A DNA stretch of 64,000 nucleotides from JAHEYG01 sp040403535 (GTDB lineage Bacteria; Bacteroidota; Bacteroidia; B-17B0; Aurantibacillaceae): positions 1-64,000 of the forward strand of contig JBBAKL010000007.1 of assembly GCA_040403535.1 (NCBI GenBank), read 5' to 3'. Shown one piece after another: positions 1 through 9,450 of this stretch; the stretch's first letter is position 1, and each line of letters opens with the position of its first letter. Position numbers and translations under genes: made by a program. The notes under the pieces are model-generated. The model saw only the letters and a program-made list of their open reading frames with translations. It did not search any database and was not told where the DNA came from.

Positions 1-587
1 CTTCCGCTTTCAAACCCTAATTGAACTAATTGTTCCGTAATACCGTGTGATGCTGATTCGCCTGTTCTACCTCCACCTAACTGCTTTTCTCCAATATGAA
101 TAACACCATTTAAAAACGTTCCGTTTGTTAATACAACGGCTTTGGCTTTAAACTCCACTCCTAATCCGGTTACAATCCCTTCCACTCGTTTGCCGTCTTT
201 GCTAATTATTAAAGACCGCACCATGTCTTGCCAGAAATCAACGTTTTGCGTTTGTTCCAGCATTTCGCGCCATTTAGCAGCAAACAACATCCGGTCATTT
301 TGCGAACGCGGACTCCACATGGCGGGACCTTTACTTCTGTTAAGCATCCGAAATTGTATAGCCGAAAAATCAGAAACAATTCCGCTATATCCGCCTAAAG
401 CATCAATTTCTCTTACAATTTGGCCTTTTGCTATACCGCCCATAGCGGGATTACAACTCATTTGCGCTATGGTTTGCATGTTCATGGTTACCAATAGCAC
501 TTTAGAGCCCATGTTGGCAGCTGCTGCTGCTGCTTCGCATCCGGCGTGACCGGCACCAACAACAATTATATCGTAATGTGGAGTCAA
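1..587 (-). CDS. mnmG: MnmG (GidA), tRNA uridine-5-carboxymethylaminomethyl modification enzyme, N-terminal part
   Basis: The gene runs off the left edge, so only about 195 N-terminal residues are visible. With MnmE, this FAD enzyme modifies the wobble uridine of tRNAs in the cytoplasm. The reading begins TPHYDIIVVGAGHAGCEAA, the Rossmann FAD site GxGxxG, followed by the family-typical SCNPAMGGIAKGQIVREID stretch and an RTGESASHGITEQL region. No in-frame ATG lies between the TAA at 624-626 and the Rossmann motif. The TTG at 587-585 is therefore chosen as the start; it lies 8 bases after a good -7 box (596-603), so a longer protein is unlikely. Family assignment is firm; the start is inferred. 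Confidence 0.93.
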   Translation of the reverse strand, partial: MTPHYDIIVVGAGHAGCEAAAAAANMGSKVLLVTMNMQTIAQMSCNPAMGGIAKGQIVREIDALGGYSGIVSDFSAIQFRMLNRSKGPAMWSPRSQNDRMLFAAKWREMLEQTQNVDFWQDMVRSLIISKDGKRVEGIVTGLGVEFKAKAVVLTNGTFLNGVIHIGEKQLGGGRTGESASHGITEQLVQLGFESG

Positions 588-595
588 ATTTTTTG

Positions 596-603
596 CAAAG
601 ATA
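596..603 (-). promoter_or_regulatory. Putative -7 promoter box of mnmG
   Basis: On the minus strand the sequence is TATCTTTG, an exact match to the Bacteroidota TAnnTTTG element. It ends 8 bases before the chosen TTG start of mnmG, which would give a leaderless or nearly leaderless transcript. No clear -33 TTG was found at the usual spacing. Confidence 0.45.
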
Positions 604-705
604 GCATATTCTATTTTAATGGCTTATTAATAGTGCTATAGATATTTTATGGAGTTTTTATGTAAAGTTCATCTCAATAGAAACGTTATAAATAAAACTA
701 GCAAC

Positions 706-2117
706 ATGACTATAAATTACGCCTTAACATTAATGGCCGGATTAAGCTGTTCACTATACAGCGCCCAATACAGCTCTAACTTTAAAGTGTTTTCACCTTC
801 TAAAAACGAAGGTCTTTATAGCCTCGAAAAACTACTGCAATCTATGGCTGGTGGAGGAGTGGTATTGAAAAGTTATTAGATTACAAAATCATCGAGCGAC
901 GAAGCATTTGGTTTTTTTGAAGATAAAACCGCGCGATTAGGTATGAAAAAGGGATTAATAATGACCACAGGTGGTATTGCCGGCCTATCAAGTAAGAACT
1001 TACAAGCCGCCATGTCAAACAACACACACGCAAACGCAAAGGGCTGGGCCGTGAAAGCAGGCGGAGACAATACGGGATATGCTGAATTAGAAGAACTTTT
1101 GGAACGAAATCAAAAAACGTTTGATGCTTGTGTTATTGAACTGGATGTTGTTCCAACGGCCGATACTTTAACGTTTAATTACGTTTTTGGCTCGGAAGAA
1201 TATGATTAGTATTTTGGGTCTAACTATAATGATGTCTTTGCCTTTTTTATACGCGGTAAGGGTATTAAAAACGTTCAGAATTTAGCGGTTGTGCCAAACA
1301 CAAAAACACCGGTTAGTGTAAACAGTATAAATGACGGCGGAGGCCCGTATGGAAAAACAGCAAGTCGTCCGATATGTTTTGTAAGTAACCTCGACGGAAG
1401 CGTTGGTCTGGAATATGATGGTTTAACCAAGCTAATGGAAATAAAACAAGCTCTTATTCCTTACGAAACCTATCATATTAAACTGGTAATTGCTGATGTG
1501 GGCGATAACGCCCATGACTCTGGTGTTTTAATTGAAGGCCGAAGCGTTGTGTCGTATAAGAATAAATATAATGTGTTTATGAAAAAAACAGCAATATAAC
1601 TCAGAGCGGCTATCAACACATGTTGGATGCGTTAGCAGTACAATATAAAAATTACGGTGGCAAAATTGTTTTAACAGGTCATACTAATAATAATGAAACA
1701 ACAGAATCCTCACAAGAACTTTCATGTTCTCGGGCTTATGAGGTAAGGGCTTACCTGCAAAGCAAAGGAGTAAAAGAAAGCAATATAGTAATTGATTGTA
1801 AGGGTCAAACCATGCCCGCTAATGATAATTACACCGAAAAGGGTAAAACATTAAACCGCAGAGCAGAGCTTAAGATTACCAGCGATAACTCTTCTTGTTA
1901 TGAAAAGAAAAATACTGTCGGCCTACAAATGGCGATGGAAACAAAGTCGTGCTTAATTAAAAATTATCCCAATCCGTTTATTGGCAACACAACTATTGAG
2001 GCAAATATTTTGCCGACAGTTAAAGAAGCTTGTTTGTTGGTTACCGACATGACCGGGATGGTAAAAAAGCAAAAGACACACGGACAGAATCGCAACAGGA
2101 GGTTAAAAAATTATTAA
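706..2117 (+). pseudogene. Decayed exported protein: choice-of-anchor L domain, OmpA domain, truncated T9SS sorting domain
   Basis: Read in one frame from the ATG at 706, the sequence gives a signal peptide (MTINYALTLMAGLSCSLYSA) and then a choice-of-anchor L domain with motifs GLIMTTGGIAGL and FNYVFGSEEYD. Two in-frame TAG codons interrupt it, at 877-879 and 1207-1209, and homology continues straight through both. At the A run 1582-1588 the frame changes; adding one A would join it to an OmpA-like domain (LTGHTNNNETTESS, SCSRAYEVRAYLQSKG, LNRRAELKI). The end carries the start of a T9SS type A sorting domain (IKNYPNPFIGNTTIEANI) that breaks off without its terminal strand. Before decay it was probably a surface or envelope protein. 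An upstream ATG at 649 only adds residues in front of the signal peptide. Confidence 0.8.
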
Positions 2118-2131
2118 TAATAAATAAAGAA

Positions 2132-2157
2132 CCCCCCCTGACATCGAGGGGCTTTTT
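2132..2157 (+). terminator. Intrinsic terminator after the decayed surface-protein gene
   Basis: CCCCT at 2135-2139 pairs with AGGGG at 2147-2151 around a 7-base loop, followed by CTTTTT. It lies between the convergent pseudogene and the LytTR regulator gene. The T run favours plus-strand use. Confidence 0.65.
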
Positions 2158-2159
2158 GC

Positions 2160-2918
2160 TTACAATAAATTTAATTTGGTTAAAAGTTCGTCTCTGTAAG
2201 AACCTCCTATTGGAATAGCCTTCTTTTCGTTTTCTAAAACCACAGTTTGATTTTCAATGGCCTGAATTTTATCGGTTCTGACAATATAGGAGCGGTGAAC
2301 GCGAACAAACTCATTTGTTCCCAGTTTCTTTTCAATATCCTTCATGGTAGAGTGTACTGTATAACGGGCGTATTGTGTGTTGATTATTACATAATCTTTC
2401 AGCGCCTCCACATAATAAATGTCTTTTAAATAAACCTTTACCAGCTTACTGTTTGCCTTAACAAACAAAATGTCGTTTTGAGAACCGTCTTTGTTTTCAA
2501 CTAAAGAATATAAAAAATCGCGTTCTTTCTGAAGGGCAGCGTCTTTCTGATGTTTATACACCGCCATTTCAATGGTACTGTGCAAATCAATTTCTTTGAA
2601 AGGCTTTAATATATAACCATAGGGCTCGGTTACTTTGGCCCGGCTTAATGTGCTTTCGTCGGCATAGGCGGTTAAGAATATAACAGGTACATTAACGAAT
2701 TTTTTAATTTGTTCTGCAACTTCAATTCCTGTTAAATCACCTTTAATCATAATGTCCATTAAAACCACGTCGGGGTTTAACTCCTTTATTTGATTAATAG
2801 CGTCTTTACCATTGTTGGCAATACCTAAAACATTATAACCTAATTTAATCAGGTTATTTTGAATGTCTTTTGCAACAATACTTTCGTCCTCTAAAATAAA
2901 AATATTTAATTTTTCCAT
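2160..2918 (-). CDS. LytTR-family two-component response regulator
   Basis: This 252-residue protein has a CheY-like receiver domain (about 1-125) and a LytTR DNA-binding domain (about 150-250). The phospho-acceptor is Asp55 in DVVLMDIMIKG, the acidic pair is at FILEDES, and the conserved Thr and Lys lie in FLTAYAD and YILKPF. The LytTR part shows FVRVHRSYIV and IPIGGSYRDELL, the usual signature. It starts 6 bases after the kinase gene stops, so the two are almost certainly translated from one message and form a cognate pair. LytTR regulators bind direct repeats in promoters; the target genes are not visible here. Confidence 0.93.
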   Translation of the reverse strand: MEKLNIFILEDESIVAKDIQNNLIKLGYNVLGIANNGKDAINQIKELNPDVVLMDIMIKGDLTGIEVAEQIKKFVNVPVIFLTAYADESTLSRAKVTEPYGYILKPFKEIDLHSTIEMAVYKHQKDAALQKERDFLYSLVENKDGSQNDILFVKANSKLVKVYLKDIYYVEALKDYVIINTQYARYTVHSTMKDIEKKLGTNEFVRVHRSYIVRTDKIQAIENQTVVLENEKKAIPIGGSYRDELLTKLNLL

Positions 2919-2924
2919 ACCGTT

Positions 2925-5900
2925 TTACATTGGGAAATTAATATAAAAACTAGTTCCCTTGTTGTTGTTTTCTTTCAGTTCAATGGCTCCGTTTAATTGT
3001 TCGATAAGGGTATTTACAAGTTGAAGTCCAAGTGAGTTGGTGTTTTTAAAATCAATCTCTTTTGGGAATCCTTTACCATTATCCGAAACTTCCAAAAATA
3101 ACATATTATCTTTAGTAAACAAATTTATAAAAATAATACCTTCATTAAGCCCTTTAAAAGCGTGCTTAATTGAGTTTGTTACCAATTCGTTTATAATTAA
3201 ACCGGCCGGAATTGAGGTATCGAGGTTAAGAATAACTTTTTGCATATCCATAACTAGTCTTACTTTTTGAATAGAAGCCGTATACGAATGAAGAATATTG
3301 TTCGTAAGCGTTGTTATATATTCAGTAAAGTTTATAGACGAGAACGTTTTATTCTGATACAACGATTCGTGAATATACGCCATGGTTTTTATGCGGTTCT
3401 GGCTTTCTTTTAAAAGATTTAAAGCGTACTCGTCTTTAACATACGACGACTGAAGGTTTAATATGCTTGAAATAACCTGCATATTATTTTTTACGCGGTG
3501 ATGAACCTCTTTCAATAAAACTTCTTTTTCTTTTAACGATTGTATAATCCGCTCTTCGTATAGTTTATTCTCCGTGATATCGATTCCTAATCCGGAAACT
3601 TCAATTACTTTGTTGTTCTGATCTTTAATAGGGTATAATACATACTGACGATAAACTTTTGAGCCGTCACGATTAAATCGCTCGGCCGTAAATTCTGCAG
3701 GAATACCCGAAAAAGCCTGATTATATTTTTCATCCCAAAAATCTTGATATGGTTTTGTTGAATCATTATCTAATTGTCTAATGCTTTTATTTACGGTTGG
3801 ATAAAATCCATATAATTTATAAAGAGCATTGGCATAATTTTGATTAAAAGAAGTAATTTCTTTTTTATTGTTAATTGTCCACATCAACTGACTTCCGCTC
3901 TCAAAAATAGCTTTTAATTTTGCTGTTTGTTCTTTAATCTGTTCTTCGTTCTTGATGCGTTCCGATATATCGTGAGCAATACCCGAAACTTCAACAATTG
4001 CTTTACCTACGAAAACAGGATTTAAATAAACATCCAGATAAATTTTATTGTTTTCCTTATCAATAAAGGTTGTTTCAAAATTAATTACCTCACCGGCAAA
4101 GGCTTTATCATATTGATTATTCCACCACTCGTTATAGGAACGTTTACTAACCATTTTACCTTTATTAATCACGGTACCAAGCTTTGGTTCTAAACTGTAA
4201 ACACGTTTAATTAATTCGGTATAATTAGTATTAAACGCGGTTAATTCGTTCTTGCGATTTATCGTCCAGATATAATGGCTTCCTCCTTCAAAAATGGCTT
4301 TAATTTTTGCGTTCTGACTGTTTACTTTTTGTTCGTTTATAATTTTATCAGTTATATCGATACCCATACCCGATACTTCAACAATTTCATTTTTATCGTT
4401 GTAAATAGGGTGCAAATAAATCTGACGATAGTGCGTTTCTTGTTTGGTGTTTACCCGCTCTGTTATAAACTCAACAACATTTCCTTTAAAAGCTTGGCTG
4501 TATTTATTATTCCATAAATCACGTATTTGTGTTCCTTTACCGTTGTTGTAAGGAAAAACAAAGGCTTTTCCTAATTGAGGGCGCTTTCCGTGAATGCTAT
4601 TTAGTACATCGCTAAAATTATTATTAAACGACGTGTATTTATAATCCTTGTCTACGGTCCACATAATATGTGTGCCGCCTTCGAAAATCGCTTTTAACTT
4701 AGACGCTTGCTCTATGTTTTGTTTTTCAAACTTTTTACTCTCCGTGATGTCGTGTGCCAAACAAGCAACTTCAAAAATTTCGCCTTTATTGTTTTTAATT
4801 GGACTTAAGAAAACTTCTCTGTAAATATCCTTCCCGTGTTTATCAAGGTCTTTTCTTTGAAATTCTATTTGTTCGCCTTTAAATACACGTTTGTAATATG
4901 GCTCCCATAAATCAGCCAATTCGGATTTTTTTTTATTTGGTAATACATCCTGAGATTTTTTACCAATAACCGGATTTTTTCCGTACTTCCTTTTAAATAA
5001 ATTTTGATAATTTGAATTAAAATAGGTGAGTTCGTGCTTTTTATTGATGGTCCAAACTAAGTGTGAACTACTTTCAAAAATAGCGCTAAGTTTTGCCGCC
5101 TGAACCGTTAATAGTTTTTCGTTGTGAATTAACTGATTTTCTGCCTTTTTACGCAACTCTATTTCCTTTAATAAGGATTTATTATGCTCTTCAGCTATTT
5201 CGGCGCGTAATTTTTCTTTGGCATAAATTTCTTTTTGTGAAACGTCCTGAAGAATTGTTAAAACACAATCAACACCATTATATTTTATTGGAACCGATTT
5301 CAGTTCAACGTTAAGTGTTTTTCCCTTTTCATTAATTATTTTATACGGAACATAATCCTGTTCTATTCCTTGTAAAACGCGTCTCATTCTTTCAAGCGCA
5401 GCTTGGCGTTGTTCCGGAACAATATAATTAACGATATATTTTCCTATTATTGTTTTTTCTGATTTCGCTTTTAAAAGCTTAACCGCCTCTTTGTTACATA
5501 ATTTACAAATCCCTTTATCGTGAATAAAATAAGCAATAGGCGAGGCATCTAACATCTCGCGATAATCGTTCCATTTTTGATTTAATTCACCTTCCTTATT
5601 CTTTATTTCGGTAATATTACGAACTATACCGAACACAAATTTTATTTTACCGTTGCCGTCTTTAACAGGTGTTACATTATCTTCCAACCATAAAACATTG
5701 CCATCTTTATTCTTTACCTGATAAATTACACTACGAGGTTTTAGTTTATTTAGTTTTTGTTCTTTTGCAGCGCTAATTTCATGGGCCTTTAATGGATTAA
5801 AATCTCCTATTGTTTTTTTATTAATAAAAAAAGGATCTTTGTAAAACGCGTCTTCATCATAACCTAATAGGTTTTTTACAGAAGGGCTTATATAAACATA

Positions 5901-6770
5901 TTTTGGTTTGGGAACATAAGTAAAAAAATAAATTATTTCGCTTGCTTTAGTAGTAATTAAATTAAACTTTTCCTGGGTGTCCTTGAGTTCGTTATCAATC
6001 GTAATGGCTTCACTAACATTTCTGCTAATCCCGATAATTGAATGAATATTTCCTTTATCATCTTTTAATGGTGTGTAAACTGTTTCGAGCCAAACTATTT
6101 TATTAGACTTGTTGAAGTAACGAATAGTATTGCTTTTTTGTTTTGACTTTAAAAATCTTTCGTAATCTTTTAAAGTGTAAATAAATTTATTTACATCTTC
6201 AGGATGAATAATTTTTTTATAAAAAGAGCTGTTGTTTAGAAAATTTTTATTATTGTATCCTAAAATCTCATGTAAGGAATCGCTAAGAAAAGCGTAATTC
6301 GGTTGAGGATAAAAATCGAACTTAAAGAATATATCATTACTATGTTTATTAATTACATTAAACAATTCCCCGCTTTTTAATAATTCCTTCTCGTATTTTT
6401 TTCTCTTAGTAATTTTAATTATAACTGTTTGGATTACTTTTTTACCGTTATAGATTGTAACGTTTGAGCGCGACTCTAAATCACAAATAAATCCATTTGG
6501 TGTTTTAACTGTAAAGCCAATATGTTCAAATGGTTTACCTTTTAAAATCTTTATATTGTTTTTACGTATGGATTCATGAAATTCAGGTAACAAAAAATTA
6601 AAAATGCTTTGTTTTGCTTTAAAAAATTGGTTTTTGTTTTTTATACTAAGAATATTTAACCCAACTTCGTTTATGTAATAAATCTGTTCGTTATCAAAAA
6701 CAATAGCGGCACAAGGTAATTGATCTAATACCTCAAAATTTACGGTTTTTAATTTGTTTTTATTAATCAC
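2925..6770 (-). CDS. Large cytoplasmic multi-PAS sensor histidine kinase (HisKA_2 type)
   Basis: This 1281-residue kinase has no membrane segment or signal peptide, so it should sense a cytoplasmic cue. I count eight PAS-like modules at about 8-125, 135-257, 267-392, 400-515, 560-678, 691-808, 821-938 and 951-1068. The last four are clear tandem copies, each opening with a KLKAIFE(S/G)GS-like segment and closing with an (H/I)DIT or HDIS segment. The transmitter follows: LLKEVHHRVKNNMQ at about 1085-1098 holds the phospho-histidine, the N box is NELVTNSIKHAF, and the G box is SDNGKGF. The start codon overlaps the end of the MORN-repeat gene by 8 bases, which suggests translational coupling. 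The output partner is the LytTR regulator just downstream. Confidence 0.93.
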   Translation of the reverse strand: MINKNKLKTVNFEVLDQLPCAAIVFDNEQIYYINEVGLNILSIKNKNQFFKAKQSIFNFLLPEFHESIRKNNIKILKGKPFEHIGFTVKTPNGFICDLESRSNVTIYNGKKVIQTVIIKITKRKKYEKELLKSGELFNVINKHSNDIFFKFDFYPQPNYAFLSDSLHEILGYNNKNFLNNSSFYKKIIHPEDVNKFIYTLKDYERFLKSKQKSNTIRYFNKSNKIVWLETVYTPLKDDKGNIHSIIGISRNVSEAITIDNELKDTQEKFNLITTKASEIIYFFTYVPKPKYVYISPSVKNLLGYDEDAFYKDPFFINKKTIGDFNPLKAHEISAAKEQKLNKLKPRSVIYQVKNKDGNVLWLEDNVTPVKDGNGKIKFVFGIVRNITEIKNKEGELNQKWNDYREMLDASPIAYFIHDKGICKLCNKEAVKLLKAKSEKTIIGKYIVNYIVPEQRQAALERMRRVLQGIEQDYVPYKIINEKGKTLNVELKSVPIKYNGVDCVLTILQDVSQKEIYAKEKLRAEIAEEHNKSLLKEIELRKKAENQLIHNEKLLTVQAAKLSAIFESSSHLVWTINKKHELTYFNSNYQNLFKRKYGKNPVIGKKSQDVLPNKKKSELADLWEPYYKRVFKGEQIEFQRKDLDKHGKDIYREVFLSPIKNNKGEIFEVACLAHDITESKKFEKQNIEQASKLKAIFEGGTHIMWTVDKDYKYTSFNNNFSDVLNSIHGKRPQLGKAFVFPYNNGKGTQIRDLWNNKYSQAFKGNVVEFITERVNTKQETHYRQIYLHPIYNDKNEIVEVSGMGIDITDKIINEQKVNSQNAKIKAIFEGGSHYIWTINRKNELTAFNTNYTELIKRVYSLEPKLGTVINKGKMVSKRSYNEWWNNQYDKAFAGEVINFETTFIDKENNKIYLDVYLNPVFVGKAIVEVSGIAHDISERIKNEEQIKEQTAKLKAIFESGSQLMWTINNKKEITSFNQNYANALYKLYGFYPTVNKSIRQLDNDSTKPYQDFWDEKYNQAFSGIPAEFTAERFNRDGSKVYRQYVLYPIKDQNNKVIEVSGLGIDITENKLYEERIIQSLKEKEVLLKEVHHRVKNNMQVISSILNLQSSYVKDEYALNLLKESQNRIKTMAYIHESLYQNKTFSSINFTEYITTLTNNILHSYTASIQKVRLVMDMQKVILNLDTSIPAGLIINELVTNSIKHAFKGLNEGIIFINLFTKDNMLFLEVSDNGKGFPKEIDFKNTNSLGLQLVNTLIEQLNGAIELKENNNKGTSFYINFPM

Positions 6771-8439
6771 CTTTTATTGTACTTTCTTCAGCTTTATTTT
6801 TTATTATAGTAGAATAATCCCTTAAGCTTTCCTCGTATGTTGGCTTAATTTTTATTCCTTGAAACTTTATTTCTATATCATTTTCGTATGTTATCGTCAA
6901 ATAATTATAACCTTCATCATTATAAAATCGCCAGTCGCCTTGTTTTAATCCGCCGGCATAGTTTCCGTAAAACATTTTCAATCCGTTTTCATAATACCAG
7001 ATGTGTAGTCCTTCCGGTTCTCCGTTAAGAAATTTTCCTTCGAAACGCGGTTTACCTTTAGGCATATAAAAACTACGCCAAGTACTGTCTTGTTTATCCG
7101 CACTGTATTTTCCTATTTCTTTATATTCAGGGGTTTCATAAACCCAAATTCCTTCTTTCATATTATCAAAATACTCACCTTTAGTAAGTATTTTTCCTTC
7201 TTCTGTATAATCTACCATGCCACCTTCACGTTTACCATTAACATAATTTTCTTCTCGCATTAATGCTTCGTTTTCGTAATACCAACGCCATACTCCTTTT
7301 GGTCTGCCTTTTTTATCATAAACACCTTTTTGTTCCATTTTGCCGTTTGGATAATAAAAAATCCACTCGTTAATTCGGTTATTATTAGAATATAATCCTT
7401 TCGCTCTGAATTCCCCGGTGTTGTGATATTCCATCCAAATTCCTATACGGTTTCGGACACTATCTACCGCACCTCTTTCAATTACAACACCATCATTGTA
7501 AACTATTGCAGAATCGGGTACAGGAACGTTTCTGCATACCCACTTCTTAATCCAAACATCGGTTGAATCATCACGTTTATATAATAATGAATCGCACTGA
7601 AATTTTTGTTTATAACGATAATGCGTACCTACAGCATATCCATTAGCATATGGTCCTTCATATTTTAATGTACCGTCATCATAATAATCCTTATAAATTT
7701 CAAGAACAGCTAATTCAGGAGCATTTAATATTTGTTTACCTAAATTATACTTTTCTGTTTTTTGAAGATTTCCTTTTTCATCGTATTGTTTAACGTAACC
7801 ATCCAATACATTATCATTATAACGTTCTTCCTTTTTTACACTCCCGTCATTATAAAATTCTTTCCAATATCCTTGTTTTTTACCTTCCGAATCTTTTCTA
7901 TTAATTCGTTCAACATTTTGTAGTATTCCGCCTTTGTATTTATAAATTGCTGTTACAATAGAATCTTCAGATAACTCGTAAGAAATACCATCAGGCTTGC
8001 CGTTAACATAAGGTGTTGTTTGTTTTGTTTTTCCCGAAGTATAAAAGGATTTTGAAATACCTTGCTTAATATCATTTACAAAAACTTCTCTGGTAATTAT
8101 TTTTTCCGCTGTATCATACGTACAAACAAAACCATCTTTTTTTCCTTCTTTATAATTAATTGTTTTTGTTAATCTGCTATTTTCGGAATAAAACTTCCAT
8201 AAACTATCCAAAAGAAAATTTTTTCTGTTTCCTTCAATTTTTAGTTTACCGTTTTTATAATAGTTTTTCCAGTATCCGTCCGGTTTACCATCTTTCATAT
8301 TTCCTTCAGATGATAAAGCTCCGTTTTCGTAATAAAATTTATTATAACCGTTGGGATTAGTAGTTTGAGCAATAAAATAATTAATTGCTGATATCAGAAT
8401 AATAATGGTAACTGAAATATGTTTGCTAAAAAGTACCAC
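6763..8439 (-). CDS. Exported MORN-repeat (YwqK-like) protein
   Basis: This 558-residue protein has an N-terminal hydrophobic segment (about residues 6-23, IISAINYFIAQ end) that looks like a signal peptide. The rest is many repeats of about 22-25 residues of the type YYxNGKLxxEGNxxxGKxDGxW, the MORN/YwqK pattern. Examples are FYYENGALSSEGN, NYYKNGKLKIEGN, FYYPNGKMEQKG and WYYENGLKMFYGN. Such repeats form extended beta-hairpin arrays, but their ligand is unknown in most bacterial members. The gene begins 24 bases after nadA and its end overlaps the kinase start, so it is probably the middle of a nadA-MORN-kinase-regulator transcript. A role as a periplasmic or outer-surface component linked to the kinase is inference. 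Confidence 0.85.
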   Translation of the reverse strand: MVLFSKHISVTIIILISAINYFIAQTTNPNGYNKFYYENGALSSEGNMKDGKPDGYWKNYYKNGKLKIEGNRKNFLLDSLWKFYSENSRLTKTINYKEGKKDGFVCTYDTAEKIITREVFVNDIKQGISKSFYTSGKTKQTTPYVNGKPDGISYELSEDSIVTAIYKYKGGILQNVERINRKDSEGKKQGYWKEFYNDGSVKKEERYNDNVLDGYVKQYDEKGNLQKTEKYNLGKQILNAPELAVLEIYKDYYDDGTLKYEGPYANGYAVGTHYRYKQKFQCDSLLYKRDDSTDVWIKKWVCRNVPVPDSAIVYNDGVVIERGAVDSVRNRIGIWMEYHNTGEFRAKGLYSNNNRINEWIFYYPNGKMEQKGVYDKKGRPKGVWRWYYENEALMREENYVNGKREGGMVDYTEEGKILTKGEYFDNMKEGIWVYETPEYKEIGKYSADKQDSTWRSFYMPKGKPRFEGKFLNGEPEGLHIWYYENGLKMFYGNYAGGLKQGDWRFYNDEGYNYLTITYENDIEIKFQGIKIKPTYEESLRDYSTIIKNKAEESTIKGD

Positions 8440-8463
8440 CGCTTTATTCTTTAAATATACGGT

Positions 8464-9450
8464 TTATAAGCCAAATTTTACCGATAATTCCAACATTTTT
8501 ACTATTGGTTTTTTAGCTGCTTTCATTAACGACTCTTCCATTAATAATTCAGGTTGCTCGTATTTTAATGCAATATATATTTTCTCAATAGTATTAAGTT
8601 TCATATATGGACAATCATTACAAGCGCAATTATTATTAGGCGGTGCTGGTATAAACGTTTTATCAGGACTGGATTTTTGCATCTGATGTAAAATACCAGT
8701 TTCGGTTGCTACAATAAATTCTTTACAGTCTGATTTTTTACTATAGTTTAATAATGCAGTGGTACTTCCAATATAATCTGCTTTATCTAAAATATCGGCT
8801 TCGCACTCAGGATGAGCTATTAACTGTGCATTTGGATGAGTTGCTTTTAACTTTACAATTTTCTCCAATGAAAATATTTCATGTACCTGACAAGCTCCAT
8901 CCCATAAAACCATGTTTCTCCCTGTTTTTTTATTAATATACGCACCAAGATTTTTATCGGGAGCGAAAATTATTTTCTGATCCTTTGGTAAACTTTCTAC
9001 AATTTGTACAGCATTACTGCTAGTACAAATAATATCGCTTAATGCTTTAATTTCTGCTGTACAATTAATGTATGTAATAATAATATGATCGGGATGTTGC
9101 TTTTTAAACGCTTCAAACCTATCGGGCGGACAGCTGTCCGCTAAAGAACATCCGGCTTTTAAATCAGGAATTAAAACTTTTTTGGTTGGATTTAATATTT
9201 TTGCAGTTTCGGCCATAAAATGCACGCCGGCAAATAAAATAATATCAGCATTACTTTTTTCTGCTTGTTGAGCTAAACCTAAACTATCTCCAATATAGTC
9301 AGCAATATCTTGTATGTCAGCATCTTGATAGTAGTGAGCAAGGATAACAGCATTTTTCGTTCTCTTAAGTTGCGCAATTTCTTCAAACAAATCAAGAGTC
9401 GGATTAATTTTTTTTTCGAGGTATCCTTTTTCTAAAAGTTCTTTATACAT
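8464..9450 (-). CDS. nadA: Quinolinate synthase A
   Basis: NadA condenses iminoaspartate with dihydroxyacetone phosphate to quinolinate, the de novo NAD precursor, using a [4Fe-4S] cluster in the cytoplasm. The 328-residue length fits the family. Landmarks are LAHYYQDADIQDIADYIGDS near the N-terminus, AGCSLADSCPPDRF (Cys101), WDGACQVHE (Cys187), AHPECEADIL, and the C-terminal cysteine cluster CACNDCPYM (Cys275-280), one of which is the third cluster ligand. The usual partner nadB is not next to it. The gene is first in a minus-strand run that continues 24 bases later into the MORN-repeat gene. Its upstream region is a 496-base AT-rich spacer. Confidence 0.96.
   Translation of the reverse strand: MYKELLEKGYLEKKINPTLDLFEEIAQLKRTKNAVILAHYYQDADIQDIADYIGDSLGLAQQAEKSNADIILFAGVHFMAETAKILNPTKKVLIPDLKAGCSLADSCPPDRFEAFKKQHPDHIIITYINCTAEIKALSDIICTSSNAVQIVESLPKDQKIIFAPDKNLGAYINKKTGRNMVLWDGACQVHEIFSLEKIVKLKATHPNAQLIAHPECEADILDKADYIGSTTALLNYSKKSDCKEFIVATETGILHQMQKSSPDKTFIPAPPNNNCACNDCPYMKLNTIEKIYIALKYEQPELLMEESLMKAAKKPIVKMLELSVKFGL

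Noticed and set aside
142..549. Plus-strand open frame of 135 codons
   Set aside because: It lies opposite mnmG, which has strong family motifs; no homology or signal supports the plus reading.
877..1209. TAG recoding (amber to Gln) in the first pseudogene
   Set aside because: Other genes in the window end at TAG, for example the OmpA gene at 50652 and the halogenase-like gene at 39944, so TAG is a real stop here; a later frameshift also supports decay.
2030..2218. Plus-strand open frame reading through the terminator
   Set aside because: It overlaps the T9SS remnant in another frame and the stem-loop at 2135-2151, and lies opposite the LytTR regulator gene.
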